64,000 bases of DNA from Aeromicrobium sp. A1-2 (GCF_003443875.1 NZ_CP027482.1:1612001-1676000); one strand, 5' to 3'; counted from the stretch's first letter, positions 53,215 through 61,922 are shown. Notes: a model not told the origin generated them from the letters alone. Program-made: numbers and translations.

Positions 53215-53901
53215 ATGACACGCATCCTCCTCGTCGAGGACGACGACGACATCCGTGAGGCGCTGACCCGCGCGCTGGGTGCCCAAGGGGTGACGGTCGC
53301 GGCGGTGGCGCGCGGGTCAGATGCGTTGGGGCGGCTGACGGAGTTCGCGCCCGATGCGGTGATCCTCGACCTGGGCCTGCCCGATCTGGACGGGTCGGAC
53401 GTGCTGGCGATGATCCGGTCGCTGAGCGACGTGCCGGTTTTGGTGGCGACGGCGCGGGACGACGAGCGGCAGATCGTACGGCTGCTCGACGCCGGCGCAG
53501 ACGACTACATCATCAAGCCCTATTCCGCGGCCCAGGTGCTGGCACGCGTCCGGGCAGTCCTGCGGCGGCAGGGCCCCGGAGCAGACGAGGCGCCGACCGC
53601 GCTGCGCATCGCCGACCTGGTCATCGACCCGCAAGGTCGCGAAGTGCGCCTGGCTGGCGAGCTGCTGGTGCTGACCCGCAAGGAGTTCGACCTGCTGCTC
53701 TATCTCGCGCAACGACCCGGGCAGGTCGTGTCCAAGGACAACCTGTTGGCCGACGTGTGGAACCTGCCGTGGGGCGGCGGCGACCGCACCGTCGACGTCC
53801 ACGTGTCGTGGCTGCGGCGCAAGCTGGGTGAGTCGGCGGCCGAGCCGCGGTTCCTGCACAGCGTCCGCGGTGTCGGCATCAAGCTGGTGGACCCGTCATG
53901 A
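53215..53901 (+). CDS. OmpR/PhoB-family response regulator
   Basis: The protein has 228 residues. The receiver domain carries D9/D10, phosphoacceptor D52 (AVILDLGLPDLDG), T79 and K101. The C-terminal winged helix includes ELLVLTRKEFDLLLYLA and TVDVHVSWLRRKLG. ATG 53215 gives the canonical start MTRILLVEDD. Its end overlaps the histidine kinase start as ATGA. It probably controls the redox operon downstream. Confidence 0.95.
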   Translation: MTRILLVEDDDDIREALTRALGAQGVTVAAVARGSDALGRLTEFAPDAVILDLGLPDLDGSDVLAMIRSLSDVPVLVATARDDERQIVRLLDAGADDYIIKPYSAAQVLARVRAVLRRQGPGADEAPTALRIADLVIDPQGREVRLAGELLVLTRKEFDLLLYLAQRPGQVVSKDNLLADVWNLPWGGGDRTVDVHVSWLRRKLGESAAEPRFLHSVRGVGIKLVDPS

Positions 53902-55247
53902 CGCTCAGACGCCGCATCCTGCTGCTCGCGACTGGTCTGACCGCGCTCGTGCTGATCCTGTTCGCGGTGCCGCTGGCGATCGCGCTCAAGCAGTCCGCCT
54001 CGGACCGCGTGGTCCGCGAGACGCAATACATCGCGCAGGGCGTCGCCGACTATCTCAGCACCAACTCCTACACCGCGGCGCAGACCGCCAACTACGTCAC
54101 CCGGGTCAACTCGCGCACCGACACCGCGATCACGGTGCTGCTGCCGGACGGCACGTCGATCGGCGCGAACCTGCCCGACGACGCCCCCAAGCCACCTGAC
54201 GGCGACGGCGACGGCGACGGCCCCGCCGACAAGGACGATGACGGTCCCGACAAACTCGGCGCGGTGTCCGCGGCCAGCGTCTCGCGCACGAGCGATGGCT
54301 GGATCGTCGACATCCAGGCGTCCAACTCCTCAGGCCGCGCGCTCGTGCGGGCGTACGTCGACGACGACGCCGTCGACCACGAAATCTATGAACGGTGGTC
54401 CATCATCGCTGGCGGGGCCCTGCTGCTCCTGCTGCTCGCCGCCCTCGGCGCCGAGATCGTGTCCCGCCGGTTGACCCGTCCGCTGGTCGCGACGGCGCAC
54501 ACCGCCGGGGAGCTCGGCGCCGGCCGGCTCGACGCCCGCGCACCCGTCAGCGGCGCACGCGAGATCGCCGAGGTCTCGGTCGCGCTCAACGTGCTCGCCG
54601 ACCGCATCGAGGGCCTGCTGGAGTCCGAGCGCGAGACCATCGCCGACCTGTCCCACCGCCTGCGTACGCCGATGACCGCGATCCGGCTCGACGTCGAGGC
54701 GCTGCCCGACTCCGAACGCTCGCGCGAGCTGGCCCGGCACGTCGCGGTGCTCGAGCGCACGCTGACCGCGGTCATCAACCACGCACGTCTGCCCCAGGCC
54801 GATCGGGACGACAGGCGCTGCGACGCCCACACGGTGGTGTCCGACCGGGTCGCTTTCTGGACCCCGCTCGCCGAGGACCAGGGCCGCGAGGTCACCCTCG
54901 ACCTGGATGCCGGTCCGGTCGAGGTCGCCTGCACCCCCGAGGAGCTGACCGCCGCCCTCGACGCCCTGATCGAGAACGTCATCGCCCACACCCCCGAGGG
55001 CACTCCCCTGCACGTCGTGCTGACGCACACCGAGTCCGGATGTCGGCTCGACGTCATCGACCACGGCACCGGCATACCGCTGGGCGCGACCCGGCGCGGA
55101 CGCAGCGACCGCGGCTCGACCGGCCTGGGCCTGGACATCGCCCGCAGCTGCGCGGAGTCGACCGGCGGACGCATGGACGTGCTGTCCAACGAGGACGGCA
55201 CGCACACCGTACGGCTGGACCTTCAGGCTCCGCACAGCGCGATTTGA
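53898..55247 (+). CDS. Sensor histidine kinase
   Basis: The 449 residues begin with a membrane helix (about 6-30). An extracytoplasmic sensor of roughly 130 residues follows, with an unusual Asp/Gly/Pro-rich acidic stretch (PPDGDGDGDGPADKDDDGPD). After a second helix (about 170-190) come a HAMP-like linker, the H-box LSHRLRTPMTAIRLD with the phospho-His, and the ATPase domain (LIENVIAHTPEGT; GLGLDIARSCAESTGG). The acidic loop could bind a cation. It is co-translated with the response regulator. Confidence 0.94.
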   Translation: MTLRRRILLLATGLTALVLILFAVPLAIALKQSASDRVVRETQYIAQGVADYLSTNSYTAAQTANYVTRVNSRTDTAITVLLPDGTSIGANLPDDAPKPPDGDGDGDGPADKDDDGPDKLGAVSAASVSRTSDGWIVDIQASNSSGRALVRAYVDDDAVDHEIYERWSIIAGGALLLLLLAALGAEIVSRRLTRPLVATAHTAGELGAGRLDARAPVSGAREIAEVSVALNVLADRIEGLLESERETIADLSHRLRTPMTAIRLDVEALPDSERSRELARHVAVLERTLTAVINHARLPQADRDDRRCDAHTVVSDRVAFWTPLAEDQGREVTLDLDAGPVEVACTPEELTAALDALIENVIAHTPEGTPLHVVLTHTESGCRLDVIDHGTGIPLGATRRGRSDRGSTGLGLDIARSCAESTGGRMDVLSNEDGTHTVRLDLQAPHSAI

Positions 55248-55304
55248 CCTGCATTTGATCTTGCGCTGAGGCGCCCGTGATGCGCCGGCGACGAGGCTGG
55301 AGCC

Positions 55305-55625
55305 ATGAAGAACTCCACCTCAGGATCTCGCGCCAACCTCGTCACCAGGTCACGCAAGCAGTTCGCTGCGATCGCCGCATCCGGCGTCGTCCTGGCCGGC
55401 GCCCTCACCGTCGGCGCCGCCCAGGCCGACACCCCCACGACGACCGACACCGGCACCTCCACCGGCAGCTCGAACGACGACTCGACGTCGACGGGCACGA
55501 CCAGCACGCCGGACAGCTCGAGCTCGTCGGTGGACTCGTCGCCCTCCACCAGCTCACGGAGCTCGGGCGTCACCAGCCCCGACAGCTCCAGCAGCTCCAC
55601 CGACGGCTCGAGCAACGCATCATGA
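55305..55625 (+). CDS. Short secreted Ser/Thr-rich protein, possible flavin carrier
   Basis: This is a 106-residue protein. A signal peptide spans about 1-41 (basic N-region, hydrophobic AAIAASGVVLAGALTVG, cleavage after AQA). The mature part is almost only Ser, Thr, Gly, Asp and Pro. It ends ...TDGSSNAS. In similar operons this place is often held by a flavin-binding protein that ApbE modifies; here no FMN-binding domain is present. The tail D-G-S-S-N-A-S loosely fits the ApbE acceptor pattern D-x-x-(S/T)-G-A-(S/T). The stop overlaps the apbE start. Confidence 0.7.
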   Translation: MKNSTSGSRANLVTRSRKQFAAIAASGVVLAGALTVGAAQADTPTTTDTGTSTGSSNDDSTSTGTTSTPDSSSSSVDSSPSTSSRSSGVTSPDSSSSSTDGSSNAS

Positions 55626-56533
55626 GCGCCTCGGCCATCTGGGACGACTGGTCCTGCCGGGTGCGGCTCACCGTGACCCGCGATGACGCACTCACGCCCG
55701 CCACCCAGCACCTGCGGTCCCTCATGGCCGAGGTGTCGGTCTGCGCCGACCGTTTCGCACCGCACTCCGACGTCTCCCGCATCAACGACGCCGCCGGACG
55801 ACTCGTGCCGGTCAGCCGGCGCACCGTCGCCCTGATGGACATCGCGCTGGACGCCGCCGAGGAGACCGGCGGCGCGGTCGACCCGACGATCGGCGCCCAC
55901 CTGATCCAGGCCGGCTACGAGGCCGACATCGAGCGCATCCGCGGCCGCCTGGTCATCCCCGGCCACACGCCGCCGCTGCCCCAGGCCGACTGGACCCGGG
56001 TGCGCGTCGACCACGAGCTGTCCCGCATCGGCGTCCCGGCCGGCATGCGGATCGACCTCGGCGCCACCGCCAAGGCACGCACCGCCGACCTTGCCGCGCG
56101 GACCATCGCCCGCAGCCTCGGCACCGGCGTGCTGGTCGAGATCGGCGGCGACGTCAGCGTCGCCGGCGACAAGGCCACCCCGTGGCAGGTGCTCGTCAGC
56201 GAGCAGGCCGGACAGCCGGGGCAGCGCATCGGCCTGGAGCACGGAGGCCTCGCGACCTCCTCGTCGGCGGGCCGTCAATGGCGTACGCCCGCGGGTGCCG
56301 CGCACCACGTCATCGACCCCCGCACCGGACGACCGACCACCGGCCCCTGGCGCACCATCACGGTGTGGGATCACAGCGCGGTGGCGGCCAACACCGCCAG
56401 CACGGCAGCGCTTGTCCTCGGTGACGAGGCCGTGCCGTACCTCACCGAGCAAGGACTCGCCGCGCGCCTGGTCGACCACCATGGCTCGGTCCGGGTCGTC
56501 GGATCGTGGCCCGCCGCTTCCCAGGCGGCGTGA
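55622..56533 (+). CDS. apbE: FAD:protein FMN transferase (ApbE family)
   Basis: The 303 residues show the ApbE hallmarks FAPHSDVSRINDAAG, GGAVDPTIGAHL, RIDLGATAKARTADLA, LVEIGGDVSVAG and AHHVIDPRTGRPT. ApbE moves FMN from FAD to a Ser/Thr of an acceptor protein outside the cytoplasm. No lipoprotein signal is seen here, so its location is open. It starts at ATG 55622, overlapping the upstream stop as ATGA, and ends overlapping the next gene as TGATG. Confidence 0.93.
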   Translation: MSASAIWDDWSCRVRLTVTRDDALTPATQHLRSLMAEVSVCADRFAPHSDVSRINDAAGRLVPVSRRTVALMDIALDAAEETGGAVDPTIGAHLIQAGYEADIERIRGRLVIPGHTPPLPQADWTRVRVDHELSRIGVPAGMRIDLGATAKARTADLAARTIARSLGTGVLVEIGGDVSVAGDKATPWQVLVSEQAGQPGQRIGLEHGGLATSSSAGRQWRTPAGAAHHVIDPRTGRPTTGPWRTITVWDHSAVAANTASTAALVLGDEAVPYLTEQGLAARLVDHHGSVRVVGSWPAASQAA

Positions 56534-57129
56534 TGACGATCTGGTATCTCGCTCGCGCCGCCGGACTGGTCGCGCTGATCGCGTTCACCGCCTCGACGGT
56601 GCTCGGTGCCCTGGGATCACGCATTCCAGCCGGCACCGACACCGTCCGCCTCGATCGGCGCTTCCTGACCCAGATGGCGCACCGCTCGGCGGCCGTCACC
56701 GGGTTGCTGATGCTGCTGACGCACGTGACCCTGATCGTCCTCGACACGTACGTCGCGGTGTCGGTCGGCGGCGCGCTGATCCCGTTCACGGCGGGCTTCC
56801 GTCCGCTCGCGCTCGGCGCCGGCACCATCGCGGTCTACCTGTTCGTGCTGGTCGCGATGTCCGGTGCCCTGCGCGGACGGCTCGCGACCTCGGCCGCGGC
56901 GGCCCGCCGCTGGCGTGTCGTGCACCTGTCGGCGTACGCGGGCTGGGCACTGTCGATGGGCCACGGGATCTTCTCCGGCACCGACACCGGCACGTGGTGG
57001 TCGACCGCGATCTATGTCGCCTGCGGACTGGCCGTCGCCATCGCCCTGGTCGTCCGGTTGCGCTCCGAGCGCACCCAGCGCTCCCTCCCGCTCACCGCCG
57101 CCCGCAGTCTTGTCAGGAGCTCCTCATGA
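56533..57129 (+). CDS. Ferric-reductase-like transmembrane protein
   Basis: The 198-residue protein has about six hydrophobic segments and paired His residues in helices (TQMAHRSAAVTG, LLTHVTLIVL, VVHLSAYAGWALSMGHG), as in heme b-binding ferric reductase-like domains. It lacks the cytosolic FAD/NAD(P) domain of full ferric reductases, so electrons would come from the NuoF-like protein and ferredoxin encoded downstream. It is coupled to apbE (TGATG) and to the next gene (ATGA). Confidence 0.82.
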   Translation: MTIWYLARAAGLVALIAFTASTVLGALGSRIPAGTDTVRLDRRFLTQMAHRSAAVTGLLMLLTHVTLIVLDTYVAVSVGGALIPFTAGFRPLALGAGTIAVYLFVLVAMSGALRGRLATSAAAARRWRVVHLSAYAGWALSMGHGIFSGTDTGTWWSTAIYVACGLAVAIALVVRLRSERTQRSLPLTAARSLVRSSS

Positions 57130-58379
57130 CCGTCATCGCGATCCACCCCGACGTCGCCGCGAACCCCGGCATCCACGTCATCGGCACGCCCCGGCTGCTC
57201 GCCGGCGTCATCGAGCTCGGCCGGGTCGATCACCGCCACCACCTCGCGCTGCACGGCGCGCCGCCGTTCCGGCGTCGCATCTGGCTGTCCGACGCGATGC
57301 GCGAGGTCAACCTGCTGGGCCGCGGGGGCGCCGGGTTCCCGGTGTCCACCAAGCTCGACGCGATGCCCGGCCGCGCGCATGCCACGGTGCTCGTCAACGG
57401 CAGCGAGAGCGAGCCGGCGAGCCACAAGGACCGTGTGCTGATGACCCACGCCCCGCACCTGGTGATCGACGGCGCGCTGGTCATGGCCCATGCGCTGGGG
57501 TCGCGACACATCGTCATCACGGTTCACGACCCTGGCGCGGCCGACTCGCTGACCGCCGCCTGCCTGGAGCGCACCGATGCCGACGACGTGCAGGTCGTCC
57601 GCACGTCCGACAGCTTTGTCGGCGGTGAGATCCGTGCCGTCATCAACGGCCTCGGCGGCAAGCCCGCCGTCCCCAGCGGTCGAAAGGTCCTCCCCCACGT
57701 CCACGGTGTCGACGGCCGGTCGACCTTCGCCTCGAACGTCGAGACCTTCGCGCACATCGCGCTGCTGGCCCGCCTCGGCGTGGCCGAGTACGCCTCCGTC
57801 GGCGCGACCACCGAGCCCGGCACGAGCCTGCTGACCGTGATCGGCGACGTCCCGCACGCCGGTGTGGTCGAGGTCCCGAACGGCATGCCGCTCGAGGTCC
57901 TGCTGCCGGGTCCCTGGACGCCGGTGCTGGTCGGCGGCTATCACGGCACGTGGGTCGCCGACCTCGCCGGACTGGCGGTCGACCGGGGGGCCCTGCGCGG
58001 AGCCGGCTCGCCGCTCGGCGCCGGTGTGATCGCCCGCCCCCATCCCGGCACCTGCATCGTCGAGGAAGTCGTGCGGGTCGCGCGCTGGCTCGCCGCGGAG
58101 TCCGCCGGTCAGTGCGGGCCGTGCTTCTTCGGCCTCCCCGCCCTGGCCGACGACCTCGCCGCGATCGCCGCCGGAGCCGGATCTGCCCGCGTCGCCGGCG
58201 CCCACCGCCGGCTCGACCTCGTGCGGGGCCGCGGTGCGTGTGCACATCCCGACGGCTCGGCACAGTTCATCGGCTCGGCGCTCGACGCGCTCGCGCCCGA
58301 GCTCGCCATCCACGCCCTGCACGGCCGGTGCGGACTGCCCGCGTCGGACGTCCTGCCCCTGCCAGGAGGAATCTCATGA
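57126..58379 (+). CDS. NuoF-like NADH dehydrogenase-type flavoprotein
   Basis: The 417-residue protein resembles the 51-kDa subunit of complex I. The FMN-binding loop GRGGAGFP is at 65-72; LVNGSESEPASHKDR and the SLBB-like region GDVPHAGVVEVPNG follow. The iron-sulphur region reads ESAGQCGPCFFG with a later RGACAHPDG, so only three of the four usual cysteines are kept. A lone NuoF-like protein here would feed electrons from NAD(P)H to the membrane protein or ferredoxin. ATG 57126 overlaps the upstream stop and has AGGAG upstream. Confidence 0.85.
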   Translation: MTVIAIHPDVAANPGIHVIGTPRLLAGVIELGRVDHRHHLALHGAPPFRRRIWLSDAMREVNLLGRGGAGFPVSTKLDAMPGRAHATVLVNGSESEPASHKDRVLMTHAPHLVIDGALVMAHALGSRHIVITVHDPGAADSLTAACLERTDADDVQVVRTSDSFVGGEIRAVINGLGGKPAVPSGRKVLPHVHGVDGRSTFASNVETFAHIALLARLGVAEYASVGATTEPGTSLLTVIGDVPHAGVVEVPNGMPLEVLLPGPWTPVLVGGYHGTWVADLAGLAVDRGALRGAGSPLGAGVIARPHPGTCIVEEVVRVARWLAAESAGQCGPCFFGLPALADDLAAIAAGAGSARVAGAHRRLDLVRGRGACAHPDGSAQFIGSALDALAPELAIHALHGRCGLPASDVLPLPGGIS

Positions 58380-58576
58380 CCACGATCGACCTCGACTGGA
58401 CCCGCTGCGACGCCCACGGCCTGTGCTCGCGGCTGCTGCCGGAGAAGATCACTCTCGACGAGTGGGGCTTCCCGATCCTCGACGGCCGCGAGCTCGACCC
58501 CGAGCTCGTCCGCCCGGCCCGCGCCGCCGCCCTGGCCTGCCCGGCCCTCGCGCTGCGGGTCAGCCGCAAGGCCTGA
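58376..58576 (+). CDS. [3Fe-4S]-type ferredoxin
   Basis: This 66-residue ferredoxin has C11, C17 and C55 (TRCDAHGLCS...ALACPALAL). Three cysteines with C-x5-C spacing fit a single [3Fe-4S] cluster. The acceptor or donor is probably the NuoF-like protein, because ATG 58376 overlaps its stop as ATGA and has a strong AGGAGG site. Confidence 0.9.
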   Translation: MTTIDLDWTRCDAHGLCSRLLPEKITLDEWGFPILDGRELDPELVRPARAAALACPALALRVSRKA

Positions 58577-58585
58577 GGTCAGGCC
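58570..58585. terminator. Palindromic hairpin between convergent ferredoxin and kinase genes
   Basis: GGCCTGA-GG-TCAGGCC is a perfect 7-bp palindrome containing both convergent stop codons. It is a candidate bidirectional terminator, although without a U tract. Confidence 0.45.
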
Positions 58586-60072
58586 GCCAGCGGATAGACG
58601 GCGAACAGCAGGACGGCGGCCGCGGCACCCACCGCGTACGTCGTGGACTTCAGCGCCGCACCGAACCGCGGTCGCAGCCGCGTGATCGCCCGGAAGCCGA
58701 GCATCGCCGCCGCGAGCGGCATCAGCAGCCAGGCCACTCCCCACGCCGAGAACACGTCGTCGGGCCACTTGATGCCCGACGCCTCGGCGATGCCGGCCAC
58801 GAGCAGGACGTACCACGGGGCCAGCATCGGGATCGATCCGCGCAGGCCCGCGCCGGCGGCCATCCGCAGCCCGGACCGCATGGGCCGGTCGACCCGACGT
58901 GGAGACATCGCGGTGCCCTTGTCCGGCCCACTGATCGCAGCGAAGAACCCGCGCCGGCGCACCAGCAGGTGGATCACCGCAATCACGGCGGCCACCGCCC
59001 ACCAGTCCCCCGCGTGGGTGTCGTCCCACGCCGACGGGCGGTAGTCCAGCGGCACGAAGGCGAGCGTGACCCACACCAGTCCGGGCAGCAGCGCGATGAT
59101 GAACGCACTCAGCGCGAGGCCCGTGGCGTACGACTGGAGCCGGTCCCACCCCGTCGCGAGCGGCCCTGCCGGGGTGGCGGCAGCCGGCGCGATAGCCGGA
59201 CCGGGGGCCGGGGCAGCCGGGGCGGCCGCGGGGCTGAGGTCGGCGGCGGCCAGGCCATCGAGCATCTGCGCAACACCCTGGTAGCGCTGATCCGGGTCGA
59301 TCGCCATGGCGCGCTGCACGACAGCGGAGAGGGACGGCGAGACCTCCGGCGCGTACGCCCGGGGGTCGGGGCGCGGCTCGTTGCGGTGAGCCATGAGCTG
59401 GGTGGCCATCGTGCCCGCGAACGGAGGCCGGCCGGTCAGGCTTTCGTACAGCAGGCAGCCCACGGAGTAGATGTCGCTGCGCTCGTCGGACCGGCCGTCG
59501 AACTGCTCCGGTGCCATGTAGTGCGGGGTGCCGGCGACAGTCGCGGTCGCGTCGGACGCAGCCCGGGCGATGCCGAAGTCGACGATCTTGATCGCACCGC
59601 CGGGCGTCACCAGGACGTTGGCGGGCTTGATGTCCAGGTGCAGGATGCCGGCCTGGTGGCACGCAGCGAGTCCTTCGAGCACGCCGCGGACGACGATGAC
59701 CGAGCGCAGGCTCGGCCCCTGCGTCGCGAGCAGGTCACGCAACGACGTGCCCTCGACGAGCTCCATCACCAGGTGCGGCGTGACCTCACCGTCGCCGTCG
59801 GCCATGTGCACGAGGTCGTGCACCGTCACGACGTGCGGGTGCGAGACCCGGGCGAGCGTCGCGACCTCGCGGGTGATGCGGCGCATCGCGCGCGGGTCGT
59901 CGGCGACGAAGTGCGAGAACCGCTTGATCGCTACCTCGCGCTGCAGCTGCCGGTCACGGGCCCGGAACACAACACCGTGGTTGCCCGCACCGATCCGCTT
60001 CAGCAGCTCGAAGCGCTGTCCGACCGGCACGGTCGCCGGCGGCACCGGGGACGCTGCACGAGGATCTGGCAT
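58579..60072 (-). CDS. Ser/Thr protein kinase with C-terminal membrane region
   Basis: This is a 497-residue PknB-like kinase. The G-loop is RIGAGNHGVVF (27-37), K50 lies in REVAIKRF, the catalytic loop is ILHLDIKPANVLV, DFG is in IVDFGIARA, and the APE-like motif is TPHYMAPEQFDGR. The usual HRD is HLD here. An Ala/Pro linker follows, then about four membrane helices near 330-490 instead of PASTA repeats. ATG 60072 has GGAGG 9 bases upstream. Together with the adjacent FHA protein it forms a phospho-signalling pair. Confidence 0.9.
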   Translation of the reverse strand: MPDPRAASPVPPATVPVGQRFELLKRIGAGNHGVVFRARDRQLQREVAIKRFSHFVADDPRAMRRITREVATLARVSHPHVVTVHDLVHMADGDGEVTPHLVMELVEGTSLRDLLATQGPSLRSVIVVRGVLEGLAACHQAGILHLDIKPANVLVTPGGAIKIVDFGIARAASDATATVAGTPHYMAPEQFDGRSDERSDIYSVGCLLYESLTGRPPFAGTMATQLMAHRNEPRPDPRAYAPEVSPSLSAVVQRAMAIDPDQRYQGVAQMLDGLAAADLSPAAAPAAPAPGPAIAPAAATPAGPLATGWDRLQSYATGLALSAFIIALLPGLVWVTLAFVPLDYRPSAWDDTHAGDWWAVAAVIAVIHLLVRRRGFFAAISGPDKGTAMSPRRVDRPMRSGLRMAAGAGLRGSIPMLAPWYVLLVAGIAEASGIKWPDDVFSAWGVAWLLMPLAAAMLGFRAITRLRPRFGAALKSTTYAVGAAAAVLLFAVYPLAA

Positions 60073-60142
60073 GTGACTGATCCTCCTGCTCGGGGTCCGC
60101 AAAAACGTCACCATGACGTTACGTCGTGCAGGTCCATTGTTC

Positions 60143-61123
60143 CTAGTGGCGCGAAACGTCCTGCGGGTGCACCGTGCCTGCGGTGTCCAGCGAGACGATC
60201 ACGCGTACGCCGGCGAGCCCCACGACCGAGCCCGGGTGCACCGTCGTCCACGCGTCGCCATCGATGCGATGACCGTCGACGGTCGTGCCGTTGGTGCTGC
60301 CGAGGTCCTTGATCTGCCATTGAACGCCCTGCGCCCGCACCGCCGCGTGGCGGTACGACACCTCAGGCTCATCGAAGGGCACAGCGCTCTCGGGCAGGCG
60401 ACCGAGCACCGCGCCGGAACGTCCGATGGTGTGCGGCGTGCCGTCGCGCTCCAGCCGCAGTCCGCTGGCGACATTCATGGTCGGTGCGGAGTCGGCGAGG
60501 TCGGGCACCAGCGCAGGGAAGTTCATCGTCGCGTCGGGCCGGACCGCAGCGGGCGGGACCTTGGCCGACCGAAGTGAAGGGTGCTGGACCGCTGCGGGGG
60601 GCGCGGCCGCGTCGGGCACGGCCTCCCAACCCACCGCGGGGGTCGACGTGCGCTGCCCCGGAGCGGCTCGGCCGCTGCCCCGGGCCGGCGGGATCCAGCC
60701 GGAGCGCAGGCCCGGGTCGACCTCGACCGTGACGGTGACCCGGTCCGGCACCGCCCAGCCTGCGCGCTCGGCGTGTGCGGCGTAGAGCCGGGCGCCGTCG
60801 TCACCGAGGCGCTCGAGGTCGCCGTCGGGGTCGAGCCGCTCGAGGTCCTCCGGGGCGACCCGCACGGTCAGGTCGCCAAAGGCCAGGCGCTCGCCGCTGG
60901 GCATCACGACGTGCTGCGCGGTCAGGGCCTTGACGAACCGGCGCCGCAGCACCGCCGACGACCCCGTGGGGTACGACACGAGCTTGGCGGCGACCTCGGT
61001 CGCGGCGGCCTTCTTCGAGCTCGTGCCGAAGATGCTCTGCGCGACCCGCAGCGCGACGTACACGGCCGCGACGAACACGACCAGGATCAGGAAGTTGAAG
61101 GTCAACGACGAAAGAGTGCCCAT
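60143..61123 (-). CDS. FhaA-like FHA-domain protein
   Basis: The 326-residue protein begins with a membrane helix (about 7-27). A DUF3662/FhaA_N-like domain follows (PTGSSAVLRRRFVKALTAQH, FGDLTVRVAPEDLERL), then a low-complexity linker and a C-terminal FHA domain (HTIGRSGAVLGRLP, SYRHAAVRAQG, IKDLGSTNGTTVDG) that should bind phosphothreonine. It lies just upstream of the kinase on the same strand. ATG 61123 gives an anchored protein; the longer frame to 61204 is unlikely. Confidence 0.85.
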   Translation of the reverse strand: MGTLSSLTFNFLILVVFVAAVYVALRVAQSIFGTSSKKAAATEVAAKLVSYPTGSSAVLRRRFVKALTAQHVVMPSGERLAFGDLTVRVAPEDLERLDPDGDLERLGDDGARLYAAHAERAGWAVPDRVTVTVEVDPGLRSGWIPPARGSGRAAPGQRTSTPAVGWEAVPDAAAPPAAVQHPSLRSAKVPPAAVRPDATMNFPALVPDLADSAPTMNVASGLRLERDGTPHTIGRSGAVLGRLPESAVPFDEPEVSYRHAAVRAQGVQWQIKDLGSTNGTTVDGHRIDGDAWTTVHPGSVVGLAGVRVIVSLDTAGTVHPQDVSRH

Positions 61124-61193
61124 GGCATCATCGTCAGGGTCATGGCGGCTCAGGTCGAGCCGCCGCGGAACGCATTCCACCGAGGAGCCCCGG

Positions 61194-61922
61194 TTGCTGC
61201 ACATCGCCTGGTCGGCCGGCGATCAGTACGCCGGTGAGGCCGTGGTCGAGCCGGGGTCGGCCTTCATCCTCGCGCGGCGGATGAACCTGCCGGAGCAGCA
61301 GCGCCTCGTCGCCGAGACGATCGACGGCACGACGTACGTCTTCGTGCGCCTCCCGTACGTCAGCGACCCGGCACTGGTCGTCACCGCGACGGCCGGGCAG
61401 CCGGTCGTCCACCGCGGCCAGCGGGACAACGGCGCGGTCGTCGAGCTGACGTCCCCGTTCGGCGGCTCCACGACACCTGCGCCTGGGCAGAAGATCTCTT
61501 TGACCGACAGCGGCTCGCGGATCGAGCTGCGCTTCCCCGATCTGACCTTCACCGCCGTCGTGACCTTCGCCCTGCCGCATGCCGCTGCCCCGGACTCCGG
61601 CACGGTCCAGCTCGGCGTCGACTCCCTGCAGGACAGCGATGCGTGGCTCGTCGGCGCGATTGCGGTCGCGCTCTCCCCCGAGCACGGCGTTGTGGCGCAC
61701 GGTGATCTCAAGCGGGCCTTCGCCCTGTGGCGCGGCATCGACGAGCCCAGCGACGGCGGCTTCGACCGCAACGTCCTGCGCCCGGCGATCGAGTCACGTG
61801 GGCTCGAGCTGCCCGGCCCCCGGCTCAACAAGATCGTCTACCTCGTCGACCGCTGTCGCCGTACGTCGGAGTTCCCGGCCCGGCTGCTCGACGACGTACG
61901 GCAGCGCCTCCAGACCCTCTGA
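61194..61922 (+). CDS. Hypothetical protein next to FHA/kinase genes
   Basis: I do not recognise this 242-residue soluble protein. It begins at TTG 61194 with GAGGAG six bases upstream and reads MLHIAWSAGDQYAGEAV. The first half looks beta-rich and may be an FHA-like sandwich (FILARRMNLPEQQRLVAE), though the key residues are unclear. The C-terminal half is alpha-helical (ALSPEHGVVAHGDLKRAFAL, PRLNKIVYLVDRCRR), resembling a winged-helix arrangement. It is divergent from the FhaA-like gene, with 70 bp between them. Confidence 0.7.
   Translation: MLHIAWSAGDQYAGEAVVEPGSAFILARRMNLPEQQRLVAETIDGTTYVFVRLPYVSDPALVVTATAGQPVVHRGQRDNGAVVELTSPFGGSTTPAPGQKISLTDSGSRIELRFPDLTFTAVVTFALPHAAAPDSGTVQLGVDSLQDSDAWLVGAIAVALSPEHGVVAHGDLKRAFALWRGIDEPSDGGFDRNVLRPAIESRGLELPGPRLNKIVYLVDRCRRTSEFPARLLDDVRQRLQTL

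Noticed and set aside
56091..57125. Apparent N-terminal extension of the NuoF-like frame by about 345 codons
   Set aside because: The extension runs in another frame through apbE and the ferric-reductase-like gene. ATG 57126 has a good ribosome site and a 4-nt overlap with the upstream stop.
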